Of a stretch of DNA of 64,000 nt, positions 43,036-56,300 are shown piece after piece. Each line of letters begins with the position of its first letter. Position 1 is the stretch's first letter. The notes beneath the pieces were generated by a model. It was given only the letters and a program-made list of their open reading frames with translations. It was not told the origin of the DNA and did no database searches. The stretch is taken from contig CM075346.1 in NCBI GenBank assembly GCA_037693485.1, positions 18,939,501-19,003,500 on the forward strand. Direction: 5' to 3'. This stretch comes from Kitagawia praeruptora. Its lineage: Eukaryota; Streptophyta; Magnoliopsida; Apiales; Apiaceae. Both the position numbers and the translations under genes were made by a program.

Positions 43036-43892
43036 CAAGCTTTTAGAAACAAAATGAAAATATTACATAGATGTGTACTTTTAGCCATATTTTTCGTTAT
43101 TTGCACAATCTAAAGTATCCTTTCATCTCTGTTGGTTAATTTTTCTACTGAATTATTATTTCAAGTTGTGAGTTCTATTTTTCTTCTTCTTCTTCCTTTT
43201 TTTTTTCCTTTTTTTTGCATTTGTGAAATTGTGAGTATGTTACATATTATTTGGAAGGAAAGGGAAGTAATCATGAACTGTGAAAATAAAGGCTTATTTA
43301 TTTATGCATTAATAATTGAGATATTCACCTTTGTACACATTGGATTATTGGACTTCCAAAATGTCTGATTCAACCATCTATGGCACCGTTTATCCCCGTT
43401 ATAACTAATTTATTCCGAAAAAATTTTATATTTACATAATTTTTTTAAGGAAAAAAATGTGTATGGAGGAGTTTAACATTGGTTATCTTGCAAAAATAAG
43501 TTACTTATTTCAGAAAAAAAAATACATATTTACATACTTTTATTTATTACTGAAAAATAAGATTTTCCAAACGAAACCTATGTATGCAAAGCAAACATAA
43601 TGACCACTTTGTAGTATTCATAGCAATCACAATGACCATTTGTACATATGGATTATTAAACTTTCAAAATGTCATGAAAATTAAAATAACTTCCACTTCG
43701 TAAACTTCTGATTCATCGATTTCATTTTTTAAAAACATTAATTCGGTTTATATCGATTCGATTTTGGTTTCAAAATCGATTAAAATAGAAATAATACAAT
43801 TTCAAATAAACAAAACAAAATTAAAAATAATATTTATAAAATGTACATAAATAACGACACACTTCAAAACATAAATCATTCAAAATATGAAT
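43036..43892. other. AT-rich intergenic DNA
   Basis: No gene is seen. A passage near 43330-43370 (TTTGTACA...GGATTATTGGACTT) is echoed at about 43640-43675 (TTTGTACATATGGATTATTAAACTTT), so about 300 bp between may be an old insertion or duplication. The open frame at 43132-43368 looks fortuitous. Confidence 0.4.
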
Positions 43893-45114
43893 GGGTTAAA
43901 TATCAAAGTGGTCACTGAAGTGAAACCCATATATCATTTCGCTCATCGATCTCAACGGGGTATCATTTGAATCACTAAAGTCATAATAAATATCAAACAG
44001 ATAACTCTAAATATGTGTTCGAAAATTAAAAATAATCTTTTGTTAATTCTGCACATTTTTTGTAGCATCCCAAAATCCGGGGTACAGATATGGGGCCACT
44101 AACCACAACAATATTATACATCTCAAAAAAATAAACAACATTAATAATAAAAACCCCTTAAACCAAGATCTCTTACAGGTTATGGTATGAAACAAACTAT
44201 CGAATTACATTACTACAACTCAATCTCAAAATAATAAAATATACATTAATAAATAAAATCACTATTTAACTATATCTCCAACCTCGACAATTCGCAATCC
44301 ACTGTCTGGCAAAATCTATAACTCGACAGCCTCTTCTCGCTGCCCGGAGATCAATACTCACTGTCCGCTACTAGATTTACTTAAATCCACTATTAATTGA
44401 GGAAAACAAACAAAAGCAAGAGTGAGCCAACAATGCTCAGCAAGTGTATAAAGTGATAACAATTTCAATATCGAAACTGATAACAAGAGAATTTCAACTC
44501 ATACTGTGAAAGAATCTGTGATATTACTTTTAAATTGCCACGAGGGCTGATACTTCACCATTACTGAGGTGCAACAAGAACTAGAACGGATAAAAGTTTC
44601 GTTCAACTAGAATCAACATTGGAGACTTCAAGGAATCAGACTTTCACAATTCAAGAATGATACTCAAAAACCAAAGGTCAAATGATAGCCATTCGACAAT
44701 AATACTTGAAAGTTCATGGTTAAGCAAAAAGGATCAATGTCCCACTGGATACTCAATTTATAGATTAGAATTGGATTTTTTTTTATATTTTTATAAAAAC
44801 AACATCAAGGTTAAGCTGCTGATCAGTCACGCACTAACCCCGGACAAACGCACACAGCAATGTCCTTTAATGGATCCACGGCACACATTGGCCTTAACAT
44901 CTGACCATTAAACTGGTCTCCCCGAAGGGACATCCGTTGACCATAATATGGTCTCCCCGAAGGGACATCTATTTTAAAAACATTCCAATTCTATATCCAA
45001 CGCACTAGGTGTCGGAACAATCGACAACCTCTGTCAATCAAACAATCTGGAAAACTCACGTTCCAGAACAACAACTCATAATCCCGAATTCAATGAAGGA
45101 TTCAAGATCAACAA

Positions 45115-45430
45115 GTGTCGACAAGTTCGACACAACAATTGGGTAATAATTAAGGAATACTAATCTCAAAAGGGTATCGACGAGTTCGATACAACAAGTA
45201 GGGTGTAAATGAATAAACAATAGCAACAACAGGTATCGACAAATTCGATATGATAAATGAGTGTAAATGAATAATTAGTAACAACAGGTATCAAAAATTT
45301 CAATAGAAATAATTGGGGTGTAAATGAAGAACAACAATATAAATAGGTGTCAACGAGTTCGACCAAAGAATTGAGGTTATAATTAAAGAACAATCTCAAA
45401 GGGTATCAACAATTTCGATACAAATACATC
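45115..45430. repeat. Degenerate 53-63 bp repeats with imperfect palindromes
   Basis: Six units contain versions of GGTATCGACGAGTTCGATAC at about 45114, 45174, 45233, 45286, 45346 and 45409. The best ones can fold into a 7 bp stem with a 5 nt loop. The same array occurs in the right LTR at about 54375-54690. Confidence 0.6.
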
Positions 45431-47158
45431 GAATTATGACCACAGCAGATTAGACAAGGGAAATTCCATTTTCAAATGAGAAGTACTAATTCAGGTTCAA
45501 TATACGTATAATCAAGTGAATACAATCAAAGGAATATGACTCGGCATAAATGAATTGACTTGATCTCAACAGGGAAAGTAAATAAACACAACATGATGTA
45601 TCTACAGAGGTAGGGTTGTATGATAAAGTACTACTGAAACAATATTCGATATAATTTGAAGAAACAAGTTAAGGTCACTTGGGTAAATTATGCTAAAATC
45701 GGGAATTTCGTTAACAGGTATTTATAAAAATTTTGAAATCTGGATTCTTTTCTATTCAACAAGTTTCTTAACACAAGCGAAGAAAATGAAGAAATGACAT
45801 TGTGTAGAAAAGTTATTGGTGAGGTTCGTTAAAGTTCCATAGTTGAACTGAGAGTGGGGAAATAAACATTTTCTAAATATACCTTGTCCTCATCATATAA
45901 TACAACAAGAAATTGAACTGCATCACTTGAATGATAAGTGAAGAGCAAGACACTTGCCTCAAAACACGAAGTTTTCGATCCGTTGCTCACTTCACGTCAG
46001 TCTCTACTTCTCTACACAAGGCCTCTTACTCGGCTCTACTTCCATCTTTTCTTCATAATTCGTCAGTTTTCATGTCACTATACTCATCGACTTTGACAAT
46101 CATTTCCTGCTCGAACTTACGTTTACCCGTGCATTGCTCTTGGTCGGGTCTCCTACTCGTACCTATACAAGGTAAAGTACTACTTCAGTACACTTGTAAC
46201 TTTAATCGTCTAACTCTGTTCTACCCAAACGCGTCCGATAATGCTACAATTAGGTGTCAACGAGTTCGACCAAAGAATTGAGGTTATAATTAAAGAACAA
46301 TCTCAAAGGGTATCAACAATTTCGATACAAATACATCGAATTATGACCACAGCAGATTAGACAAGGGAAATTCCATTTTCAAATGAGAAGTACTAATTCA
46401 GGTTCAATATACGTATAATCAAGTGAATACAATCAAAGGAATATGACTCGGCATAAATGAATTGACTTGATCTCAACAGGGAAAGTAAATAAACACAACA
46501 TGATGTATCTACAGAGGTAGGGTTGTATGAAAAAGTACTACTGAAACAATATTCGATATAATTTGAAGAAACAAGTTAAGGTCACTTGGGTAAATTATGC
46601 TAAAATCGGGAATTTCGTTAACAGGTATTTATAAAAATTTTGAAATCTGGATTCTTTTCTATTCAACAAGTTTCTTAACACAAGCGAAGAAAATGAAGAA
46701 ATGACATTGTGTAGAAAAGTTATTGGTGAGGTTCGTTAAAGTTCCATAGTTGAACTGAGAGTGGGGAAATAAACATTTTCTAAATATACCTTGTCCTCAT
46801 CATATAATACAACAAGAAATTGAATTGCATCACTTGAATGATAAGTGAAGAGCAAGACACTTGCCTCAAAACACGAAGTTTTCGATCCGTTGCTCACTTC
46901 ACGTCAGTCTCTACTTCTCTACACAAGGCCTCTTACTCGGCTCTACTTCCATCTTTTCTTCATAATTCGTCAGTTTTCATGTCACTATACTCATCGACTT
47001 TGACAATCATTTCCTGCTCGAACTTACGTTTACCCGTGCATTGCTCTTGGTCGGGTCTCCTACTCGTACCTATACAAGGTAAAGTACTACTTCAGTACAC
47101 TTGTAACTTTAATCGTCTAACTCTGTTCTACCCAAACGCGTCCGATAATGCTATAAAA
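45345..47158. repeat. 907 bp tandem duplication inside the left LARD LTR
   Basis: Copy 1 is 45345-46251 and copy 2 is 46252-47158, differing at only a few positions. The right LTR has one copy (from 54605). The duplication is therefore private to this LTR and arose after insertion. Confidence 0.93.
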
Positions 47159-48759
47159 CTTAATACATAGCTTATACTGATCATATACTTAAAATAGTAC
47201 AGTACAATCATATCAACCACATAGGCACTTAACACGTATTATCAACTACCTAATAATCCACATAGCACATTGATTCACAAATAGCTCTTGTTTAATTACA
47301 ACAAGAAGTAGAAAATAATTGTAGGGAAAATTGGATAGCACCTACTTTATAATGTAAACTTACCCGTCGGAATACAACCGACTTAAGCAACAACATAAAT
47401 TCTCATGTACATTTACTCGACTACAACTTTAACAGTTAACCTAATAACCATTCCCAATATCCAACAACACTTTACAAATTCACGGGTTCCAATTTATACA
47501 TAATTCTAGTTTTTAACATCATTGGCGATCAACCAAAAGACACCACTAGTACATGTAATATGCCACTGACCACACCAGATATATATACATGCTTATGATT
47601 ACTTACCTTGATTATATAACCCACCTTCAACATACATATCTTAATCACTCAATTACAACAATATTTGCTAACAATTAGAATTCCACCAAGTAAATCAATT
47701 TATGCCACATTTTACATACAAGCAGCAATACTTAATTATCACCATACATTGAACATTTCTGCACCCTTACATATACTAATAACTAAATCACAACCATATG
47801 ACCATCACTTAATTAATGTAACTAGTCATGACATCAATTAACATTTAAACAATTTAACTAGTTAACAAAGCCAATAAGCCATCACCATTTCTTCTTCTTT
47901 GTTTTTCTCTTCTCTGCCTCGACACTAGAACACACACACACCTGCTCACTGACTCGCACCACATAGACATAGCTCTTAATATTTTAAATCATCTCCCACG
48001 TACAACCCATGTTCTTCACTCAGCCCCACCCTTCAACTCTGTTTCCCTCTCCTTGCCGAACCTTCATCTACCATAAGGCAACCAACCTCCACACCCATCG
48101 AGACCCATCTCCTCGGCCACACAGATACAAAGCAGACACACAGTACACTACCTACTCAGTACATTATCTCTAATACATAACATTTACTCTAGCATTCACC
48201 CAAAATTTCTAATTAAGATAACCCACTCACAATCCACAAAACAAAATTGTAAGCTGATACATACACACCCATTTCACACACCCACGCATAAACACTACTA
48301 CCCTAATTCTTTTATCTCCTCCACTCCCCTCTCTGTTCTTCTCGCCAAACCCACATACACTCAAAAATTCTTTTCACCCTCCTCTAGCCATCCTCATTCG
48401 ACACTCTTGCCTCCTCTGTTCCGAAACACCCCATACCTCACATAAACGCTTGCACGAGCACCCTCGAAGACTCACACCACCTCCTTGTTACTCCCCCTGT
48501 ACTCCCTCCTATCTTCCTCCCCTGGTTTCACTTCCTTAACAACACCATCAACATCAATACATCACTCCATCTTTAACCAAAACATAACCGGAAATTCAAA
48601 CTTCTGGTAACCCACTAAGAAATTGAAACCCACAGTCGAGCACTCAAACAACGTAACCATCACCACCACAGTAATACAGGATTACAAAAAGAGATTCACA
48701 CGCACACCAATCGGCTCAAGCACACACACAGTGGCGATATATGCATACACACACAATAG

Positions 48760-48786
48760 TCGAATACACACACACACACACACACT
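48760..48786. repeat. (CA)n microsatellite in the LARD LTR
   Basis: A run of about 11 CA units within a longer CA-rich stretch. The matching site in the right LTR (about 57110-57127) is several units shorter, showing slippage since insertion. Confidence 0.8.
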
Positions 48787-49737
48787 GTTTATGCACACAC
48801 ACGACACAGAAACTCACAGAATCAATTGCAACGAAATCCCCAAATCTAGTACATAACTCGACTATACATACACATAGCTCGGTATATATACACAGCAGAT
48901 ACATACCCACGCTGCAATCACAGCCACACACAGCAGCTCGCCCAAATTGAACACACGCACATAATGATTTTAATGGAGGAAAAGAGGAAGAGATGCTAAA
49001 CAACGAGATATATGAAGGGAGATAGAATTGAAGAGAGATTGAGAGAGAATATTAGAGAATGTTCGAGAGAGTTGAAGAAAACAGAGCCGAGACTGATTTG
49101 GGGAGGTTGAGTCTGAAGATTTTATGCGTAAAAGAGAGAAATGTATTTCTGAAATTTCAAAATCCAATTTCTGATTAAAAATCAATTTAAAACCCCCCTT
49201 ATAAAATGGAAAGTAACTAAATAATATTTCAGCAAAATAAATAAATAAATTCAATATCATTTTTAAAATATAGAAAATAAAACTGGCTACCTCCTCATAC
49301 TTTTAAAATATTTTTAAGATCAAAAATGAATTAAATATGAATTTTTACAAATTTTGATCTTTTAAATGCAATATAATTATAAAATCATTTTAAAATATTT
49401 AAACAACCAAAATAATTCTACCAATAATTTAAAAACTAAATAAATATACAAAGATGATTTTTGCAAAAGATTTCATGATTTTTAAATACTCCGTTGATTT
49501 TATAAAAATCTCAGAAGATCAATATTGCATATTTAAATAGATTTTAAATCATAAAAATTCAAATACAAATACACGAACTCACATTTCACATATACATCAT
49601 CATATAACCATATAAACATGGTGTCACATATATTCAATCCTAAAATAAAAAAATTTCACACCATATATTCCACATTTAATATCAAATAATTAAATAATAA
49701 TAATAATAATAATTACGATATTTTCTAGGGCGTTATA

Positions 49738-52700
49738 TCCTTCCCCCCTTAATAGGATTCTGTCCTCAGAATCAACGCTAAGGACACCGCATCCTAATTC
49801 CACTCCCAGGTTGTACCTTTCAACCTCTAGGATTCCATCATACTAACTCATTCATTAATAAATTAACTCATTCTGCGAGATTTACAATTCTGAAATAACT
49901 TTAAACTTTGACTTCCGAGTCTTTTTAACTCCAGACATTTAACTCATGGAAACGAATATCTTTCCTCGACAATCGATATACTTTTCGCATAATGAACTAT
50001 ACTCTGCGTCAAAACTATACTATCACGCAAATCTTTCGCAATAATACTGTCGTGCATTTGCCTAAATTTACCATAATCTATGCTTGGTATTATTCCCACG
50101 CTTTACTTATAACCACACGACTTTAAATAGAACTTCGAGAAAGAATCTCCAGAAATTCTCTGATCGTTTCCATTTCGCTTTCAAGTACTATGTCGATCGA
50201 GAAGGGAATAATCAAAAGTTTCTTCTTGTCTTTAATCCCATATTCTTACCGAGTACCCAATTTGGGAACTTAACATTATTTCTTCCACTTTTCGTTACCT
50301 CCTTGCAATCGAATACCATAACCAAACACGTACGCCTTTATAAACACATCAAGCATAATTCAATTAACAACTGGATTCTCTTTCTCATAAAATAGTCTGG
50401 TTTGCCGAATCTTTGGAGGACATAGCCTCGATTATTTTCAGCTTTTGATAACTAATATACTAGTCACCTTGACTGTGACTTCACTTAATACAAAATGGAT
50501 TGAGATATCCAACTTATTGCCAATTCTTCCGCCGTCACGGCTTCACTCGATACTAATCATAAAACAATTCCTCAACGATTTCCAACAACTCCCGCTTTTA
50601 TCAACATGAATCTTCCACTTAACCTGCATCGCCACTTATTTACATCTCCTGAAATGAACCTTCCTCAGAAAAAATTCTGAGGTAAAGAATATTAAGAAAT
50701 CTTTAATCATCCTTACTTCTCTTTCACGTGCAATGTTACTCGAGAAGGGAATAATCAGAAAATCTTTATCCATCCTTCATCTCATTGTTTTAATGAGTGA
50801 TCGCTTCGAACTGATAACCATTCTCCTTAAATCACATATATCTTATTTGCAATACACTATTCCGTTCCTTCTGGAGTCAACTTCAATTCTTCACTCTGCA
50901 TACTTGACGAGTCCTCAGATTTGACTCTGCCCGTTACGACTTCGGCATTTAACACCACTCACATTGGGATTCTGCATACTTGGAACCTTTCAAGGTCATT
51001 CTCCATTGGATTGCATACGCTTTACTAGCCTTCAAACATCTTGCTTCGTGATCTACGATCATATCAAATTCTTCGTCCGATTACTGTTTGAAATCTTATT
51101 CATTAAAATATGCTTTAATTAATCATCTCCTTTCTGCTACCTTCTACTTATACAAAACGACTTCATTCCTTTGATATATCAATTTCTTGATCGACTTGAT
51201 TGCTAAGACTTCTATATCTGTTTTCGACTTCAGAACATCATTTTCCACATTTCTTAAGATCAAAATCTCCCCTTCATTAATAGGAAATAAATCCAATCTT
51301 GAATCGTGTTTGACTCTTTTTATAGTCGTCACCATCCATTTCCTGATAACTTACCTTATAATCGCATTGAGTTTCTCGATTCTTGATAATTACAACCGTA
51401 GTCTTATTATACTTTCTTCATAATTCCACTAAGATTAATATGATACTATTCTGGCAAAAATTTTCCATCTTTCCAAGCTCATAACTCATAGCTCCGACTT
51501 CTGACTCTACTACTTGTCATCATACTGCCCTTCTGGTTACAACCACAACTTCCCACATTTCTCTCAATAAAATCTCTAGGGATTTTACTCCAGAAATCTT
51601 ATTTTCTGATCATGGGATTTCGTTAATCTTTGCTAATTCTCTTTCTGTAGGCAACTACGATGCCTTATCCCTTTTAACTCCACATCTTCGGGATTCCACC
51701 TTCATTTCCTAACTAAATTCTGCATGTCTTATTTAGTCACTTCTGAAAATTTTTTGATTTCTCTACCTTCCACCTTACTGACATTCTACTTCATCCCGGT
51801 TAACTTTCTACCATCTTATGGTATTCCATTTACTACCTCTACCTTACAATAGAGGTCTAAAACAATCCTTCTTTAACATTGAATGTCTTATACCAACACC
51901 TTCATTATTATTCTCTTTTCGTCCTTTTTCTATATCTGCGATAAGGTGCTCTCATTTACTGCTCTTTTCCGTTATTCACTTCTTATTAGTCTCACCTCCT
52001 GCTCATGATTCCTTGAATCAGTACATATTCCCATTTGACATAAGACGTCTGTCTTAACCACCAAATTCTTAAACTTACATAACCAGTTCCTCATCATCAC
52101 CATTGTAGTTACATCACTTAAGATGTCGTCGCGTCTAACTTCGTATTTCGTTATCGTTAGAATTTTGAAATCATCAAATCTCCGACAAAGGAGGTCAACG
52201 AAATGAATGAGGTATCAATATGAATATATATTTAGTTTGTTTGACAAAACCTTTAGAAAGGAATTCAACCGAGAGATCAATTATGATCTTTGAACTATTT
52301 CAGGTTGCATTTGTCACTAGGTTAACCACCATAGTACATAAAGATGGCCAGTCTTTAGTACTTTCATGACAAACACAATCAGTGGCGTCCCACTGGACTT
52401 CTATCACAAAGATAAGATGTCCCTGAATCCCCTATCTGCATAGGTTGTTCATCTCAGCTGGAACAGAGAAAATCAAGTATTCATGAAAATGGAAAGGATT
52501 CAAGAGTTTCAAAAATCTTTCTGCAAAGATGGATCAAGTATCATCTGGAAGTATAAATATTTCTAAAAGAATGGAATTGAATTCGAATAAATTTGATGTA
52601 CGAAACTCATCATCAATTGATGGGTATTAGACTTTTCAAATGTAGCATCAACTACTGATTAGGCAAACATTTAAGAAATTCCTAATTATTCAGTCTCACT

Positions 52701-53322
52701 CTTGTCGACTAAGCACTACTATACTTAGCTGCCAAACTGGCCTGACAATAATGAGTTGAATAAATAAGAAGATCTCAATTCATTCTCGATTTTTGAACCA
52801 TCACTGCGCAACGAATGCCTCAGCTACGATGCCAACCGGGAATTAATTTACGACACTTTAAAGAAAGAATAGGGAATTTCTTCAAATAAAGACTTTGAAC
52901 GAATCAATAATTAGGGGTGCACAACTACGCTTAACTTCCAGTTCTTGCTAATAATCGCTTCTCACTTCGCATTCTTAACCTTCTCGTACTATCTCCGAAA
53001 CGTTTACATCGAAACTAATCGCGTAGGATGTCCTAAATTCTACGCGAAAATCTCGAGATAACGTCTCCCGAACTGATAACTCCAGCGGTTTACTTAGCTT
53101 AAGCTGCTTCAGATTCTATGTTTTGCTAATAGCTCGATCCGTAAACGATTCGAACTTCTACTCGCGCGATATGCCGAAAGACCGATTAACGTCGCGACGC
53201 TTGTCGAAGTATCCTAACGCGATCCTTATCCTAAACCGTTCTACTCGACTTCTAGCTTATACTCGTACCCTAACTCTCCTAATCTGTTTCAGTGACCATA
53301 ACCTGTAGCTCTGATACCAACT
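49738..53322 (-). other. Internal region of the LARD, no intact gene
   Basis: No frame longer than about 103 codons and no retroviral motif (protease, YVDD or DDE) can be seen. The polypurine tract is at 49738-49751 (TCCTTCCCCCCTTA on +). Just beyond it the - strand passage reads like the tail of a gypsy pol frame. On the - strand most of 49900-52100 is purine-rich, as decayed pol often is. The segment next to the primer site (52900-53300) is notably richer in CG dinucleotides than the rest. Confidence 0.65.
53308..53320 (-). other. Primer-binding site of the LARD
   Basis: The - strand reads TTGGTATCAGAGC, complementary to initiator Met-tRNA, a few bases from the LTR boundary. It fixes the orientation of the element. 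Confidence 0.85.
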
Positions 53323-56300
53323 TTTAGCATCCCGAAATCCGGGGTACAGATATGGGGCCACTAACCACAACAATATTATACATCTCAAAAAAATAAACAA
53401 CATTAATAATAAAAACCCCTTAAACCAAGATCTCTTACAGGTTATGGTATGAAACAAACTATCGAATTACATTACTACAACTCAATCTCAAAATAATAAA
53501 ATATACATTAATAAATAAAATCACTATTTAACTATATCTCCAACCTCGACAATTCGCAATCCACTGTCTGGCGAAATCTATAACTCGACAGCCTCTTCTC
53601 GCTGCCCGGAGATCAATACTCACTGTCCGCTACTAGATTTACTTAAATCCACTATTAACTGAGGAAAACAAACAAAAGCAAGAGTGAGCCAACAATGCTC
53701 AGCAAGTGTATAAAGTGATAACAATTTCAATATCGAACTGATAACAAGAGAATTTCAACTCATACTGTGAAAGAATCTGTGATATTACTTTTAAATTGCC
53801 ACGAGGGCTGATACTTCACCATTACTGAGGTGCAACAGGAACTAGAACGGATAAAAGTTTCGTTCAACTAGAATCAACATTGGAGACTTCAAGGAATCAG
53901 ACTTTCACAATTCAAGAATGATACTCAAAAACCAAAGGTCAAATGATAGCCATTCGACAATAATACTTGAAAGTTCATGGTTAAGCAAAAAGGATCAATG
54001 TCCCACTGGATACTCAATTTATAGATTAGAATTGGATTTTTTTTTATATTTTTATAAAAACAACATCAAGGTTAGGCTGCTGATCAGTCACGCACTAACC
54101 CCGGACAAACGCACACAGCAATGTCCTTTAATGGATCCACGGCACACATTGGCCTTAACATCTGACCATTAAACTGGTCTCCCCGAAGGGACATCCGTTG
54201 ACCATAATATGGTCTCCCCGAAGGGACATCTATTTTAAAAACATTCCAATTCTATATCCAACGCACTAGGTGTCGGAACAATCGACAACCTCTGTCAATC
54301 AAACAATCTGGAAAACTCACGTTCCAGAACAACAACTCATAATCCCGAATTCAATGAAGGATTCAAGATCAACAAGTGTCGACAAGTTCGACACAACAAT
54401 TGGGTAATAATTAAGGAATACTAATCTCAAAAGGGTATCGACGAGTTCGATACAACAAGTGGGGTGTAAATGAATAAACAATAGCAACAACAGGTATCGA
54501 CAAATTCGATATGATAAATGAGTGTAAATGAATAATTAGTAACAACAGGTATCAAAAATTTCAATAGAAATAATTGGGGTGTAAATGAAGAACAACAATA
54601 TAAATAGGTGTCAACGAGTTCGACCAAAGAATTGAGGTTATAATTAAAGAACAATCTCAAAGGGTATCAACAATTTCGATACAAATACATCGAATTATGA
54701 CCACAGCAGATTAGACAAGGGAAATTCCATTTTCAAATGAGAAGTACTAATTCAGGTTCAATATACGTATAATCAAGTGAATACAATCAAAGGAATATGA
54801 CTCGGCATAAATGAATTGACTTGATCTCAACAGGGAAAGTAAATAAACACAACATGATGTATCTACAGAGGTAGGGTTGTATGATAAAGTACTACTGAAA
54901 CAATATTCGATATAATTTGAAGAAACAAGTTAAGGTCACTTGGGTAAATTATGCTAAAATCGGGAATTTCGTTAACAGGTATTTATAAAAATTTTGAAAT
55001 CTGGATTCTTTTCTATTCAACAAGTTTCTTAACACAAGCGAAGAAAATGAAGAAATGACATTGTGTAGAAAAGTTATTGGTGAGGTTCGTTAAAGTTCCA
55101 TAGTTGAACTGAGAGTGGGGAAATAAACATTTTCTAAATATACCTTGTCCTCATCATATAATACAACAAGAAATTGAACTGCATCACTTGAATGATAAGT
55201 GAAGAGCAAGACACTTGCCTCAAAACACGAAGTTTTCGATCCGTTGCTCACTTCACGTCAGTCTCTACTTCTCTACACAAGGCCTCTTACTCGGCTCTAC
55301 TTCCATCTTTTCTTCATAATTCGTCAGTTTTCATGTCACTATACTCATCGACTTTGACAATCATTTCCTGCTCGAACTTACGTTTACCCGTGCATTGCTC
55401 TTGGTCGGGTCTCCTACTCGTACCTATACAAGGTAAAGTACTACTTCAGTACACTTGTAACTTTAATCGTCTAACTCTGTTCTACCCAAACGCGTCCGAT
55501 AATGCTATAAAACTTAATACATAGCTTATACTGATCATATACTTAAAATAGTACAGTACAATCATATCAACCACATAGGCACTTAACACGTATTATCAAC
55601 TACCTAATAATCCACATAGCACATTGATTCACAAATAGCTCTTGTTTAATTACAACAAGAAGTAGAAAATAATTGTAGGGAAAATTGGATAGCACCTACT
55701 TTATAATGTAAACTTACCCGTCGGAATACAACCGACTTAAGCAACAACATAAATTCTCATGTACATATACTCGACTACAACTTTAACAGTTAACCTAATA
55801 ACCATTCCCAATATCCAACAACACTTTACAAATTCACGGGTTCCAATTTATACATAATTCTAGTTTTTAACATCATTGGCGATCAACCAAAAGACACCAC
55901 TAGTACATGTAATATGCCACTGACCACACCAGATATATATACATGCTTATGATTACTTACCTTGATTATATAACCCACCTTCAACATACATATCTTAATC
56001 ACTCAATTACAGCAATATTTGCTAACAATTAGAATTCCACCAAGTAAATCAATTTATGCCACATTTTACATACACGCAGCAATACTTAATTATCACCATA
56101 CATTGACCATTTCTGCACCCTTACATATACTAATAACTAAATCACAACCATATGACCATCACTTAATTAATGTAACTAGTCATGACATCAATTAACATTT
56201 AAACAATTTAACTAGTTAACAAAGCCATCACCATTTCTTCTTCTTTGTTTTTCTCTTCTCTGCCTCGACACTAGAACACACACACACCTGCTCACTGACT

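Larger units (their letters stand above)
44061..49737 (-). repeat. Left (3') LTR of the LARD, 5.68 kb with internal duplication
   Basis: It runs from TGTAGCATCC to GGCGTTATA on the + strand. It is longer than the other LTR because of a 907 bp tandem duplication (45345-47158). It contains a degenerate repeat array with small hairpins (45115-45430), two copies of TGGTCTCCCCGAAGGGACATC (about 44914 and 44949), and a (CA)n tract near 48769. Short open frames such as 44657-44911, 45931-46281 and 48623-48856 recur in both LTRs, have no recognised domain, and are not genes. Confidence 0.88.

Noticed and set aside
44657..49260. Several ORFs repeated at 53918-57602
   Set aside because: They are LARD LTR sequence duplicated by the element structure; CA-rich and without domains.
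50084..50395. 103-codon ORF in the LARD interior
   Set aside because: It is on the strand opposite to the element and has no retroelement motif; likely a chance frame in pyrimidine-rich DNA.
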